Assembly (NCBI RefSeq): GCF_022539315.1
Contig: NC_066313.1
Location: 23,473,059-23,537,058, forward strand
Reading direction: 5' to 3'
DNA length: 64,000 nucleotides
DNA from: Serinus canaria
Taxonomy: Eukaryota; Chordata; Aves; Passeriformes; Fringillidae
Part shown: positions 11,006 to 24,119 of the stretch, piece by piece
Layout of the letters: every line of letters begins with the position of its first letter
Position numbering within the stretch: the first letter of the stretch is position 1
Translations under genes and position numbers: made by a program
Notes under the pieces: model-generated
Told to the model about the DNA's origin: nothing
What the model saw: only the letters and a program-made list of their open reading frames with translations
Database searches by the model: none

Positions 11006-13345
11006 TATTTTGGTCTTTGGGGGAGTGTGTGGATGATAGGCAGTAAATACAAGGAGTTCCAATAGAAAACTTTTGTACAACCTTGCTGAATTCCATTTTA
11101 ACATAATCTTCAACTCTTGTATCTCACAGTAAACTAGCAATCTTTGGAATGTCTCTGGTAATTCTCCCAGTCACCTGCACAGGACTACAAATTAGAAATT
11201 AGTCCTAATTTTGGATTTTGGGTTACATTTCAATATTTCAGTCTGCAATAAACTAACCTTCCAGATGGGGAAGAAAACCAGTTCAGACCTGTTTAGGTTA
11301 GGAAATGAGTGATGATTCTGATCCCTTATGGCAAGCCCAGGCTCTTGTCCCTGGCGGTAAAAAGACCATTTACAAGAGAGGAAGGCATAGGAATCGCACA
11401 TTAGACAGGTGAGATAATTTTGCCTCCACTCCTCCACCCATCAGGCCTCAGCCAAAGCTTCAAGAGTTAGAAATAGTGTTCCAAAGCTCAAACTAATCTG
11501 CAAAATTTGTATTGAGATCTGAACATCTCTGAGGTCTTCAAGCAGGCATTTTGGTCTACACCCAGTTTGATTAAAGTATTCCTGGATTCAATTAACTGAA
11601 ATATAATGGGATTATTTCACATCATGCAATCTGATTTTTTTCTTTTTCTTTTTTTTTTTTGGTTACAGTAAAGTGATCAAGTGGTGATTACAGGGCTTTA
11701 TACAGCAGGCCTTGCTGTTTCTCTGAAATAAAAAAAGTGACATGAAATTAGGTCAATTTAGACAGAATTTCTTGGGGGAAGCAAGGAGTAGGGGAAAATA
11801 TTTCTGGTTTTCCTTCATGAGATTATTTTTCATTAGATAATTCTAGAAAATGTATTCTCTGGCACATTATATAACAGAAGAAGAAACAGTTTAAATGAAA
11901 GACACTTCATTTTCATCAAAATAAAATACATATTGAATCAAGTGTTAAATACACACACAAAATCATTTCCCCAGAATATTCTTTAATAAAAAACATTTTT
12001 CAAGAATTAGGGTTTTAATTTCAGTTCCATGTCTAGCCCATATTTCAAGAAACTGAATCCTGAGAGAGGGTAGTTGCAGGTTTTATTTCACTAAATTGTG
12101 CCTCTGGGAGCAACGTTCTGCACCAGGCCAGGCACAGGGCTGGCAGCAGCCACCCACCTGTGAGATGCAGCTGTGTCCGAGCTGGGAGGGACTTCCAGCA
12201 CTCTGATGGGCTGGGGACCATTCTGAAATTCCACCATCCATCTCACTTCCCAGAATGGTGAAATGAAGGGGCCAGGAGGAAACTCCCACTTCACTCCGTA
12301 ATTTCAGCCCCCCTTGCTCCGGTGCCCGTCCGAGGGCTTTGCTTGCCATGGCAGTCCCAGCACTGAGCAACCAACTGAGCTCCCAAACATCAAATTCTCC
12401 TGCTTCAAATCCATTCAGCAGATTTTATTTACAATATCTTTCTACGTCAGCAGCTCAGATAGTTCATTTCTGTATCCAAACCCCAACCCTTATACATCTG
12501 CAGATGCTCCCTCATGAATATGATCTAAAACTTATCCTTGTCCATCATGCTGGAGTACTTTAACATGTGGTGCTCTTTTTGAACCTCATGATGTTTCCAG
12601 CTGAAGGTGTCTCTTGTGCCATGGGACACTTAAAAAAACACCTAAAATAAAAGAATTCAAAATCTGTGTTCCCTAAACCCCCAGTTCTCAGCTTAATAAT
12701 ACATTTTCAGCTGTGCAGTTACAACATTCATAACTACTGCTGAGAAAATAATTTGCAGCCAGTAATTTGCTGAAAGAATTTAGTCCCTTTCTCTGCTCAC
12801 AGATGGTCCCTGAGCAAAATCAAAATTTCCTCGAATGTACTCATTATTTGAAAATACTCAACACATTTTTGGCAGGGCTTTTTTTCTTTTCCCCCTTTAA
12901 AAAACCACCCTTGCAGATTGATCACAAAAGCATTGCTGTGTATTCCATAGTTAGTATTCTAGCCATGAGCTGCTGGTTTGTTGTGATTAATCATAGGTTC
13001 ATACTATGGTTTCCATTCTCCCACTGGAGGGAAAACAAAACCCCTGTACTTCTTATAGTCAGGTGTAGGCCTTGAAAAAACCCCAAGAGCTTTGGTTTCC
13101 CTAGGGGAAAAGAAGCAGAGAAATTGCACTAGGGAATTTTAACCCCTTTAATCTCTGGTTCTCACAGGGTATTCCTACATCTTTCACAGTGCCTGCAGTC
13201 CCCACTTAATGCTGCTCCATAGAAAATCTAACAACGGTACAGCAGGACCACGTATTTGGCTGGAATTGTGCATCCTAATGGCAAAACAAAAAGAACACCC
13301 CATCCTGCCCCCCAGGCCCCTGGAGGGAAATCAGCTTATCCCAGC
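11006..13345. other. Unique non-coding sequence, nothing recognised
   Basis: No recognised element. A T-rich run lies at about 11637-11661. A small cluster of four CpGs sits at about 12296-12334 around CTCCGTAATTTC and GTCCGAGGGC in otherwise CpG-poor DNA. Poly-A-signal-like words occur, as expected in AT-rich DNA, with no transcript model to attach them to. Confidence 0.55.
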
Positions 13346-13361
13346 AAAAAAAAAAAAAAAA
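13346..13361 (+). repeat. Poly(A) run, 16 A
   Basis: A homopolymer of 16 A is followed by ACCAAAAAC-type sequence. It could be a retroposon tail, but the 5' sequence shows no element I recognise and no target-site duplication is evident. Confidence 0.9.
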
Positions 13362-14914
13362 CCAAAAACATGGTGAGGTTGCAGGATGCTGTGCTGGAAC
13401 CAGGTGAGATATGGGACAAACTAGAGGGTGCCAAGGGATAGGCATGGGCAGAATCTTCTCCAGACCTGTAAGAACTGACAGGTCTGTTTTTTTAAAGAAT
13501 CACTGCAGAGAACAAACAGATAAGGCTTCAAAAATTGATAGGCAGGGTCCATCATTTAAATTCCAGTAGCTTATAGCACACCAAGGAACTACATGCAAGG
13601 GAGGAATTTCACATTGCATTTAACTGTTCATACCAACACTTGGGAAAGAGAAATGTTTGCAGGCTTGTGAAGGCTCAGTATTCTCATGTTCTGCCCCCCT
13701 GTTCCCGCCAGCTTTGGGTTCTCCTGCTCTGCTCCTCTGGTTGGACACTGAAACCCATCCAGGGCTGGGTGCAGGCTGATGTCCTAGAGCTGAATGGATG
13801 GGACACAGCACAGTAAAAATTCCCGAGCCATTCCTCCCATCCATCAAATGCTTTCTTTCTGTGCAAATATGTACTACTAATGCAAGCACAGACAGAATTG
13901 TGCCATTCTTTGCAGCTGCCACAGGAAAGAATCACATTTACATTACTAAATGCATCTTTCCAGCAAAACACAGAGTGAAGTCAGAAGACAGCCTTTGATA
14001 AGGAAGAAAGAGACTTTAAAACAAATAACCCACATTCACTAACATGTATTCAAATACAGACAAGAGGAACAGTAGTAAGAAAAAACCCAACCAAAACCCC
14101 TGACATTTCTGCTTCAAGGAGCCTTTATCACAGAGCGTGAGGATTTTATTTTGGCTGTTACCTTTCCTTTTGATGGTGTCTTCTGAGTCACTTCTCATGC
14201 AGACATTTCTCCACTTACCCATGTGAAGTCTGCAGTGTGGGGGATCCTGTCTCTTGCAGATACATTCTGTGTTTGCCTAGCCCAAGAAATGACCAGCCAC
14301 AGGGGTGTAAAGGCTTTTCTGCTCCTGAAAGATATTCTGTGTCCAAAGTAGAGCTCTGGAAAGAGGTCAGGAATTTGACTTGTGTCAGGAAGACAGGACT
14401 GCTCTGCTGCTGCACATATAGAACTATGACAACTATAAATGTTTTGAGAAAAAAAAGCTTTTTTCAAGGGGATGACAATTGCATTCAAATAAATTTAGTA
14501 TGTGGGAGGTTAATTACATGTATGAAAACACCACACAAAGCCTTTGGGACATATCAGCTGCACTACAATAGCCTGGCTAGATGATAGATACATGTAGCCC
14601 TTACATTTTCAATATGGCACCAGATTTATTTCATTTCTTGAATTGTGTGACAGGATTGTAGGAAGTGAGGAATTTCCACAGATGGAAATGGGCAGCTGCA
14701 GCTAGCCCCAAGCAGAAGAGAAAGGATTTAATGACATTTGCACCAAAAAAATCAGAAGTGAAATATCTGCTGAAGATGACATCAGCACATTTCAGAATTA
14801 GCCATTTATTAGGGTAGGTGATGAGACCCATGTCATTCAGAACTACTGTTTCTGGAAAATACTAGAGCAGAGAATTATTTTCAACTGATATTCCCATAGT
14901 TTCTACCTTTTTTA
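13362..14914. other. Unique non-coding sequence, nothing recognised
   Basis: No repeat or exon is recognised. Overlapping frames on both strands around 13620-14000 and 14195-14580 are mutually inconsistent and lack domain signatures. Confidence 0.55.
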
Positions 14915-14938
14915 TTGTTGTTGTTGTTTGTTTGTTTT
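14915..14938 (+). repeat. Short (TTG)n / (TTTG)n microsatellite
   Basis: About four TTG units are followed by TTTG units. It is a short imperfect microsatellite. Confidence 0.85.
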
Positions 14939-15293
14939 TAATGGCAGAAAACATTTTTTAAAAATGGAACTGAAACAAAGAGCAATTCAGAGACAGAAGG
15001 TCAATTCTGTGGCAACTTCCATGGCAATGGAGACATAAAAAATAAAACACTACCACTTTTACAAAAGGTAGGTTTTTCATGGCTGGAACACTTTCTGTCT
15101 ATTGTAAAGTTAAACAATAAGGAATTTCCTTGATCTGAAAGCAGAGGCCAAGCCACTTAAGGCATGGGGTGCTTGAAATATAAGGCAAAATCCTCAGTAC
15201 AAATTAGCAGTTCACACCGTCCAGGACACCATTCCCCACAGACCTCTCTACCTCAAGCATCAGAGGGTCTCAAGTTTGAATCCAGGCACATTT

Positions 15294-16321
15294 TGGGTTT
15301 AGATGGCCAGGTTTTGGTAGCAGGAGGGGATACAGGGATGGCAGGCTGCAGGATGGACCCACCACTGAGCCCATCAGAGATACTGGTAATGCTTCAGTGA
15401 TAACATATTTAAAGAAGGAAAACAAAGGTTTTGTGCAGTGGCAATTGCACTCAGAGGAGAGCGGAGCAGAGTGAGGATGTGGGAGAGACTCAGCCCTGCA
15501 GATCACAAGGTCAGTGCGGACGGAGAGGAGATGTTCCAAGTGCTGGAGCTGGGATTCCCCTGCATCCTGAGGTGCAGACCACGGTGAAGCAGCTGTGCCC
15601 CTGCAGCCCGTGGAGGTCAGTGGAAGCCCAAAGATCCACTTGCAGCCTGTGGATGCTGGAGCAGGTGGATACCTGAGATGGGGCTGTGACCCTGTGGGAT
15701 GCCCATGCTGGAGCAGGCCCCTAGCAGGGATCTGCAGACCCGTGGAGAGAGGAAGCCACGATGGAGCAGGTTTGCTGGCAGGACTTGTGACCCTGTGGGG
15801 AAACCACACTGGAGCAGACTGTTTCTTGAAGGACTCATCCTCTGGAAAAGTGACCTGCGTTGGAGCAGTTTGTGAAGTACTGTTGCCTGTGGGAGGAACA
15901 CACGCTGAAGAATGTCATGGAGGTGTCTCCTGTGGGACCCCATGCTGGAGCAGGGCAAGGACCCCTCTCCCTGAGGATATGGTGAGCTGTTCATAACCCT
16001 CATTCCCTGTGTTCCTGTGCCACTGAGAGGGAGGAGATAGAGACTGGGAAGGATGGAGGGATGAAGGGGAAGATGTTTTTAATGGTTTCTTTTACCTCTC
16101 ATTATGCTGCTCTGATTTAGTTAGCAGTAAATTCAAGTAATATCCTCAACCTCAGTCTGTTTTGCCCATGATGGTAGTTGGTGAGTGATTTTTCCTGGTG
16201 TTTATCTTAATTCATGGAGCTTTTGCTATTTTTTCTTTCCCCTTTTCTTTCCAGTTTTGCAGGAGAGTAATGGAGTAGCTTTGGTGAGTTCCTGGCATTC
16301 AGCCAGGGTCAATCCACTACA
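15294..16321 (+). mobile_element. Solo LTR of an avian endogenous retrovirus family
   Basis: About 1 kb matches, from my memory of bird genomes, an abundant avian LTR family. Landmarks in order are GGCCAGGTTTTGGTAGCAGG near 15305-15324, GGATGGACCCACCACTGAGC near 15350, AACATATTTAAAGAAGG near 15402, a GC-rich part with repeated TGGAGCAG modules, an AGTAAA polyadenylation-signal variant at 16126-16131 where I expect AATAAA, and the end CAGCCAGGGTCAATCCACTACA, finishing at CA as LTRs do. No gag, pol or env sequence and no second LTR lie nearby, so it is a solo LTR left by recombination. Most expected CpGs have decayed to TG/CA, so it is old. The left boundary is uncertain by tens of bases and I saw no clear target-site duplication. 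I cannot name the exact subfamily. Open frames inside it are non-coding. Confidence 0.78.
15657..15953 (+). repeat. Degenerate tandem modules inside the LTR
   Basis: TGGAGCAG occurs at 15657, 15709, 15762, 15810, 15861 and 15946, with a decayed copy (GCTGAAGAATG) at about 15904. The spacing is about 42-53 bases. Each module has the pattern 'CCTGTGGG...CCACNCTGGAGCAG'. This is an internal repeat of the LTR family rather than a separate satellite. Confidence 0.85.
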
Positions 16322-19189
16322 TGATGCAAATTCCTTAACTTGTTAAAAAGTCTCATCAGCTAGGAAGTCAAAAGAGGACAAATGTTTCAGAGTGTGTGGT
16401 TAGACACCTCTTGAATCAAGATGTTAAAAAAGAAACAAAATCTTTCCTGTTATTTAAGCCCAAGATTTATGTCAGACAAAACACGATACTCTAACCAAGG
16501 GGAGAAGGATATAGTGAGCCCAGGCTTTATTAAGGTCTGGCTGTACATGATTTACTTTTCATTAGGTTTAGTTAGCAGATAAACACTAATTCAGGCAAGA
16601 GTTCTAACTGTGCTTAATACTTTAGTCTTAAAACAGAAAAATATCTCCAGCATCATTAAAAACAAACATTCAGATGGGAACAAATTAACTCATATCAATT
16701 CAGCCAGCTGCAAAAACCTCCTTTCTATTAATGCTATTTCAGAAAATTTATGTTGACCATTCTCAAACCACCTCTTAAAAATACATGACTTTTGCATCAA
16801 GCTTGTAAGACCATAACATTCAGACCTTTCCACCCAAGTAAGGGAGTGACTCCCCAAGGTCCCTGTGATTTCTTGGAGAATGCCCTGCAAGGAACCATTT
16901 AGTCCACCTCTCTGCCACAGGGTGAGCAGTGGTCCAACAAGCAACCGACATAGTTTTATTAGTCATCTAAAACTGCACAAAGCCACCCATCCTAAAATAC
17001 CTTTTTAGAAGTTCAGGTCTTTATCCGTTGGCTTCCAGAGAAGGCAACTTACCCCTGCAAATACATCAAGGATAAAATGAAAAAAAAAATAGTCTCTGCT
17101 TTGACACCTGTTTTGTTCATGGGTGATCAAACCCTTTCTGATCTTTTATCCACGGTCCTGAGCCTTGAAAGCAAGCATCTCCAGCTCCAGGCAATACAAA
17201 GGAAGCTGCAGAAAGCAACGGCAAAACACTCACTGCCTGTGATTTGCTTCTGTGCTAAAGCTGGAGCAACCTCTCCTTTGCTCTTCCTCTTAAATTTTCT
17301 CTAATTCTTTCTGACTAAACAAGAACAAGCCAAATTTATTCTTACAAAAGTTGCTGGGTCGCCATAAGCCCAAGTTTAAGTTCTGGTGGAAAAGGCTTTC
17401 CTGCAGACTGCATCTGAAAACTGCCCGCTCTCAGATCCCGCTTGCTATCCCAAAGCACTTTGAGAAAGTTTGGATACACATCTGAACTTTTCAGCTTGAT
17501 GTACTATCTCCCTGTGACTCATAGAAATGTTTCTATGAATATTTAATTCTTTTAAGTTCCAAAAGGAAAAAAAAATTAGAAAAGGCTCAAAAGGGAAAGA
17601 AAAAGACTCAAACAAATACCATAGCTGCCAACATCTTGTGACAGAAAGTCAATAGCTTTTAAATCTGCATAAAATTACATACATTTCCATGAAATTACCT
17701 GCATTTGCATATAGTGATGCTACAAGGGAGTTGCAGCTCCTCCTCAAGACTCCCAAAATTCTTTCTTCTCCCACCATCCCAACAAAACATAAATTCTGTC
17801 ACCCTTGACCTCTGGAAGCACTGGGAAAATACAGGAGGAAATTGCTGGGGCATCTCTATAGCCCATGGAAATTCGTGTCTGACCAGGGACATGGGCCAGC
17901 AGCTTCAGGAAGTCTCCTGTGACCTCCCTTCCTTTTCCCTTCCCCATCTCTTTCTCTCCTCCTTGGCAGTTCCAGGAGGAGACTGGGGAGAGCAATTTCT
18001 AGCAGGTAGAATTAAGTCTGTCCTCCTCCTTACTGTGCGTGTTCCTCACCACATGCAGTTGAGGGGACAGTGCCCACAGCATGCCCAGCCAGGTGTTCTC
18101 TCCAGTCCTTGTGGGGGTCAGGGATCCCTCTCAACCTCTCAGGAGCTGGGGCAAGGCAACCCTGGCATCCTGTGCGACAGCATGGGTTGGGGAAGGAGGG
18201 AAATAGGGTCTGGTGGTAAAAATTGCTAGCTTAGGGGTTTCTGGAGTGGATGGGAGGGAAAAAGGCTGTCCCAGAGATGGAGATGACTACAAACTGGAGC
18301 CAAGAGCATGTTTGAAAAGATATGGGCAATACTACCTTTTATCCACCGGCAGAAATGGTGTCTCTAGGGTACCACAAAGAAAGGGCAACCCAGCTACAGA
18401 TCATCTGATTGAATGACTGCCATCACAAAATATTTAGGCACGGTATCTCCCAGCTGCTGTGATGGCTGCCATACCTCACTGCCCTTCCAGCCCTGTGCTG
18501 CTCCTCTCAGTTGTGTCAGCAGAGCTACATTTGTGGGGCAAACCCAGGAACCCATGCTCACATCGTAGCCCCCACCCTGGGGAAGCCAGCAACACTCAGG
18601 GCACAATATATGGGGAGAGGGGGGAGAAATGTGTGTGAGCCACCTGCCAGCCATTTTAGAGACACAGAAATTGTAATCCTGGAGAGAGTCTGAGTCTGGG
18701 GGTTAGATGAGGTACGCTGTTTTTCACTACCTAACAAAACCCAAGAATGCGTTTGATGAGCAATTCCTTCCTGCAGCAGTCGCTTGTCATGATTCCAGCA
18801 GATGGATATATTCTAAAGATAGTCCTGCTGGCTGGAGTGATAGCTGGGGGATCATGGAGGAGCCTATCCCCAGGACCAGGGAACATCCTCACAGCTTCTT
18901 CCATGGCCTTCCCTCAGGTTAGGGAGAGAGCAGGAATGTGAACAGTTTCATTTTTTTCCTGCCTTCTTACCGCAGCCCCTCAGCACAGCAGCCAAAGGTA
19001 CAGTTTGATGTACTTAGGTTTTCTCCGATGGCATTTTCACACCAAATTCTGAACTTGAATCCACCACCCTGCTTTCTCAGAGGCCACAAAACAGGTTAGT
19101 AATGAGTTAGATCAAAATGGGGAGAGTTTTGTGTCCCACCCCCAGGCCCTGGCCTCCCTGTATGTAACTGCTTTTGAAATATATTTGGT
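16322..19189. other. Unique non-coding sequence; longest open frames but no gene
   Basis: No repeat is called with confidence. A plus-strand open frame at 17705-18229 runs for 174 codons, among the longest in the window. Its peptide has no signal peptide, domain or motif I know, is interrupted by no obvious splice structure, and overlaps minus-strand frames, so I treat it as chance. Around 16885-16930 a phrase like CATTTAGTCCACCTCTCTGCC resembles the 3' end of a minus-strand CR1, but the match is too short to call. Confidence 0.55.
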
Positions 19190-19345
19190 AACACACCGAA
19201 TGTATTTAAAGGGATTGTAGAACTGGCCAATTTTCATGCTAATTAAAGTGCAGGAGATGGAAGTGAGCTGTTTGAAATACATTACAGCACCGAGGAAAAC
19301 ATATTGTGCGCTATCTCATATTTTTCAAGAGCCCACATTCAAATC
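19190..19345. other. Candidate conserved non-coding element
   Basis: A short AT-rich block is non-repetitive, with ATTTTCATGCTAATTAAAG (octamer/homeobox-like) and retained CpGs (GCACCGAGG, TTGTGCGCTATC). It ends just before the CTG run. This is a texture-based call only. Confidence 0.3.
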
Positions 19346-19367
19346 CACTTTCAATCTGTGTGCACTG

Positions 19368-19396
19368 TGCTGCTGCTGTTGCTGCTGCTGCTGCTG
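19368..19396 (+). repeat. (CTG)n trinucleotide run
   Basis: About nine TGC/CTG units with one TGT interruption. Three overlapping plus-strand frames read it as poly-Cys, poly-Leu or poly-Ala, and none is backed by homology. Trinucleotide runs are often variable in length. Confidence 0.9.
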
Positions 19397-22300
19397 CCTG
19401 CGTTACCAATCCACAGGCAGCATCCATCCTGCCCTTCTGCTGGCCCAGCCTTTGGCATGGGATGGACCTGGATGCATTGCCCATCCCTGGGGACAGGGAG
19501 AACTAGGTCAGTGGCTTGGAAGGAGCTGGAGCACCAGCCTCTCACATGAGGGGAGGTAGGGAAAGGAGAAAATTACTAATTTCCACAGACAGCATAGCCA
19601 AAGGGGACAACATTTAAATTTCCCACAACTGACGCTCACAGAGGAGGGAGCCCAGACTCACAAGTGTTTCTCTTGCAAGGGCTGGGGAAAGCATGAGGTT
19701 CAAGTAAATGTCTAGGGAAAGGGAAATCTCATGCAGAAAGGCATTTGTAGCGTATGTAAGCATCTTTTCTGTGCTTCCCTGGATAGCTGGTTGGTTGTGT
19801 CACACCCCAGTGTAAAAAGTATATAAGAGTTAGACCAGCATCTCTAAGCCAGGGGCATAGGTGTAGCTTTGACCTGGATTTCAGCTCCTTGGGGTGCATG
19901 AGCTGTTTATCAAATACAGGGCAATTTACTTACCTGGCAGGTCTGTTGAGACCCATGGTTTTGTCCTACTTGCTCAGGTAAGTTTAGAAATTCATTTCAT
20001 TTGGAGATATTAGATGTTGCCCCTTTGTTTACACAAAGTTCCTTCCTCCACAGCAGGAGACACTTCAGAGGGCACATTCATGTGTATGAACCAGTTTCAG
20101 TGTCTGGCTCGGGAAAAATCTGCATGTAAATCGATGGGAACGTCTTTGAGTACTTCCCAAGGTAATGGTGCATATGCTATGGCCCTCTGGGCTCAGCTCT
20201 GCATGAAGCTTTGCCTCCCTGCAGAGGGTGGCTGGCAGAGGGGTTGATCTATGTGCACACCCACACCTGCCCAGGAAGGCTGTAGAGAGAAGGACCTACT
20301 TCTACAAAGACTCACCGTAGCTGTAGAACTCTTGTTCATGCATGATTGCTTGGATGCAGGAATTATTTTGCTGTTTTCCTGGTTTTCACCTCCTTTCCCT
20401 CTCTCATTGACCTTTGGATACAGGGTGGACAAGCATATTTGTCCCCAGGGCTGGGAGCTACCAAGCTGCACTGTCAAGTGTTTCTTCACCCTCAGGAGGA
20501 AATCTGCTTCTTTAAATATTTGTCTGACTCCCTGACAGCTCTTTGACAGAACATTTTGACTGTAAACTTCCCTGTTTACAGTAGCATTCAGTGGCAGAAG
20601 ACATCTCTATCAGGGCACCCTCCCTTTTGCAAGCAAAGCCCTATTCCTGGCTGACAACAGATTTTCCTTCCCTGTTTCAGTTCATAGCTGAGTCTTTTCC
20701 CCTCTGTTATCTTCTGTGAGGACTTCATTTCCCAAACCAGAATTTGTAAAGACAGCTGCCCTGGGGCTGGTATGAAGATTGCAAATGTTTGATAGTAGTA
20801 GGTGAGATGATAAAAAAGAGAGGTTCTTCCCACTTGGACTCCACCAAAGGACAGAGGTAGTGGAACAATGGCAAAAAGAGCAAATCCCTGTTCTAGTGAA
20901 ATAAAGGCAAGTTTCTCTCTTAAATGTTAATTGAGAAGTTTTCCTTCTTTCCCTCAGAGTCTGGCAAGTAATGTGTGTGTGGGTGGAGGAAGACAGGAAT
21001 TACCTAGCAAATCTGGGAACACCCTGCAAACCCAGGGATCACGTGGTTGTAGAAGCTGCAGCAGCTCTTAGGAGGCAGCTGAGGTAAGCCAAGAAGACAC
21101 GTGGGAGTAGAGGAATTAGGCAGCCCTGTCTCTGAAGCCGTTTCAGCTTTCTGGTGTTGGGTCCAGATGAAGTCCTTGCCTTTGGAGAGAAGCCACCACC
21201 AGACAGAGCAGCTTTCTGATTTAGCTCCATGAAGGCGAAGCAGATGACTGGTCAGTGCACTAACAAATTTGAAAAGACATGCCTGAATTAAGTCATCCCT
21301 TAATGAAGAGCCTCTGAAAAAATAGCCTGACTTCATAAGCTTGTGACAGACTAAGCCTTTTAATAAGGGCAATATCTAGATTGCCTCTGTGACATTGGAG
21401 ATCACTGAGTACTCACACCCTGCTGCCTGGCAGCTTACAACACGAGAGGTAAATAGGAGTGCTGGCAGGAATGAAGAGATTGATTGATAAATGATTCCCA
21501 TTGAAGCATGGACCAGAATAACGGAGTAGCAGGGCCTGTGCATCAGTTTCACTGTGAAGTCAAAGGCATGGTGCTGCCAAAATTTCATCTGTGGTGTCTT
21601 CTCTATGTGAAGGAGAGAAGGACCTTTGCTGATGGTGGTGGTATTCCTGTTGCTTTGTCCTGCTGAAACAGAAGTTTGAGAAGAACCATCTATGATGTTG
21701 AGCAGGTTACAAGATCTTCCTCATACCAAAGATGATGAGAATGTTAGTAGTCCCAGAGACTCAGTCACCTCAAGGTATCCATGCTCAGCTCTTCATGTGC
21801 TTTACAATGCTCAGATTGGGAGCACAAATACTTTCTCTGCCACAAAAAGCTGTGTCTTTGTCAGAACCACAGATACCCATCTTCAGAGGAGTGCACTGTC
21901 ACCCGAGGAGGAAGGGACCATCTCCTACAGGTTTTCTGAAAGGCACTGCCATTGTTCAGAGTCCAAGTGGGCTGAGGAGCTTAACAGATGGCTGCAGTGA
22001 GACACGGACTCTCTACAGATGGTGAATTCATTCCCTCTGAGATCAGTGGTGGGCTGGATGACAGCCCAATATGGTTGCATACTCCAAAAGCCTGTATTAC
22101 CCCCACACACCCTGTTATCATGACATTTTCCTCTTTGGAAAAGGCAAAGGGATTTAGAGAGATAGAAACAGACACCTACATAAGTAGGGAGAGAACAGTG
22201 AAAATGGCAGATGGCATAGAAAAAGGTATGTATCCCTCTGAGAGGCTGTCAGCAGGGGAAGAGAGGGTAAAGCAGCTATTGCTCACTAGCTTCCCTTGAG

Positions 22301-24119
22301 GACATCTCTTCCATTCCAGGGACATCCATAGGATGGGCACCCTGGTTTTCAAAACATAACTTTTATTAACAGCAAGCAAAATGTCCGAGGATAACATCTC
22401 TGAGAAAACCTCCCAAGAAACCGTTGTCCTAAAGGACTTTTTCTTTGAGACCATGGTCACAATTTTAAGCACTGTCCCATCTCTGATGGATTTTTTGCAA
22501 CCATCTCTTAAAAGGTTGGAAGCCTTTAACAGACTTGATGAAATTAGTGGAATTAGACAGTAAATAGGTTCCTGCTGTGAGCAGCCTCAGATTTGAATGG
22601 ATCCCCACCTTACACCTCCCACTCCATAACAGAACACTAAATTTCACATCAAATAAGCAGTTTGTCAGGTTTTATCAAGGGAAATAGTTTGGTTTCTTAG
22701 CTATTTAAAAGTCAAACCAGAAAATTATTTCAGACCAGAAATAATATAAATTCTTTCAAAGGAGTTTTTTAATCAAGTCATGTGTTGAAGACAATCCTCC
22801 TGGTGATATTTCAGCAATGTACCACTAAAAGACATCACCAAGTCCAGGGTTTAGGAAGCCACATCTTCCTTCATTTCAGGATGGTCTTGAGCTCTTTAAT
22901 GATTGTGTTGGATAATAACAAGAATCTTGGATGCAGTTCCAGGTTCCACAATAACATGTAGGTCGGAGAATTATCTCAGCAGTCAGCATCCATTGACTCA
23001 TAGAAAGCCTGACTCACAGCTATTGGTATCTACAAGAGTTCCTTTTATATCTGTATTTCCCTATAAGTTTATAAGATTATACCCACCAGGACTAATGCCA
23101 TATTATCTCAGGAGCAAGCTTAAATTCAGCAGGCTGGTATTCAGCAAACCTCCCAAGCTGGGTGAAGGTCTGTATTAGAATGCATCTCCTGATAACTCCT
23201 CTTCCCAAAGCCCCAGGGCTTGTAGGCAGAACAGCACAGCCCTTGAAATTCACTTCCTTCCAGTTTTAACAGAGCATTTGCAAGGAAGTTTCACAGGAGC
23301 AGCTATTCCAAAAGACACTGCTGCTAGTTCTAGTGGCAGAATAAATCTTGTGATTCAGCATCCAACACCTTCTCTGGAAGCTCTGAAACAACCCTAGATA
23401 TGCTCCCTTTCCAAGAGGAAAAAAAGGAAAAGAAAAAAAAAGGAAGACGTCATTTGAAGCATGCAAGTAGATTTGTAGACATGAAAAAACACAGAAGATA
23501 TGTCTTGCTGAATATAGACTTGCTGGTGCAAAGATCTTACTTTAAAATTGATGGAAAGGCCCCTTGTGTTACATTGCTCCCTGGTATTAAAGTAGCGTTA
23601 GAACACCTTGCAGGATCGAGCACAATATGAAAGGCGAGTCCCAAAGCTATATAATGAATTATGGAAATATCTTATGGGTACTATTATTCCCAGGATTCTA
23701 TATGCCAGTGCAAGTGGATCCCCAGTGGCTTTGCCAAGAGGTTCTGGGATTATTCCAGAGATATTACTTTTAGCTTGGTCTCTCAAGTTTGCTAAATACT
23801 TCTCAATATGAAAACCTCAGTGCCATGATGTTGAAGTGCTAAAACCACGTGAAGAAAGAGTGGGGCAGGGAAGCTGGAAGCAGAGAGAGAAGAGTTGTCC
23901 CAGTCATGCTCCTCCAGCCCTCCCCAGCTCTTTTGTTCCAGGGTATTCCCCACCACCTTCCAAGGTTCACCGTTTAAAGCAGCCAAGCCCTGGAGCCACT
24001 GCAGCCAGCCAGGCATGCTGCAGTACAGCCACTGGCCCTTGTTAGGGAAAATCCTCCTCCCAAAGGCTCACTTCATTTATTTCATTTGTCTCCTTTCCCT
24101 CTCCCACCCTGTCCTCAGG
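19397..24119. other. Unique non-coding sequence, nothing recognised
   Basis: Nearly 5 kb without a recognisable element. An 8-bp inverted repeat (CTGTAAAC, 6-nt loop, GTTTACAG) at 20560-20581 includes a forkhead-like TGTTTAC. An AT-rich block at about 23580-23810 has retained CpGs (AGTAGCGTTAG, GGATCGAGC, AGGCGAGTC) and a 67-codon open frame at 23608-23811. It could be conserved non-coding or an old coding relic, but I recognise no protein. Other frames on both strands appear random. Confidence 0.5.

Noticed and set aside
15270..15809. 179-codon minus-strand open frame
   Set aside because: It lies inside the avian LTR in antisense. The proline- and histidine-rich peptide follows from the GC-rich LTR modules.
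16870..16950. Possible CR1 3' end on the minus strand
   Set aside because: CATTTAGTCCACCTCTCTGCC is similar to the CR1 ATCTAGTCCAACCCCCCTGCC phrase, but there is no terminal repeat and no following CR1 sequence.
17705..18229. 174-codon plus-strand open frame as a gene
   Set aside because: It has no domain, signal peptide or family resemblance and overlaps minus-strand frames. Frames of this length occur by chance in 64 kb of vertebrate DNA.
19368..19396. Coding poly-glutamine, poly-leucine or poly-alanine tract
   Set aside because: The three frames through the CTG run have no supporting homology on either side.
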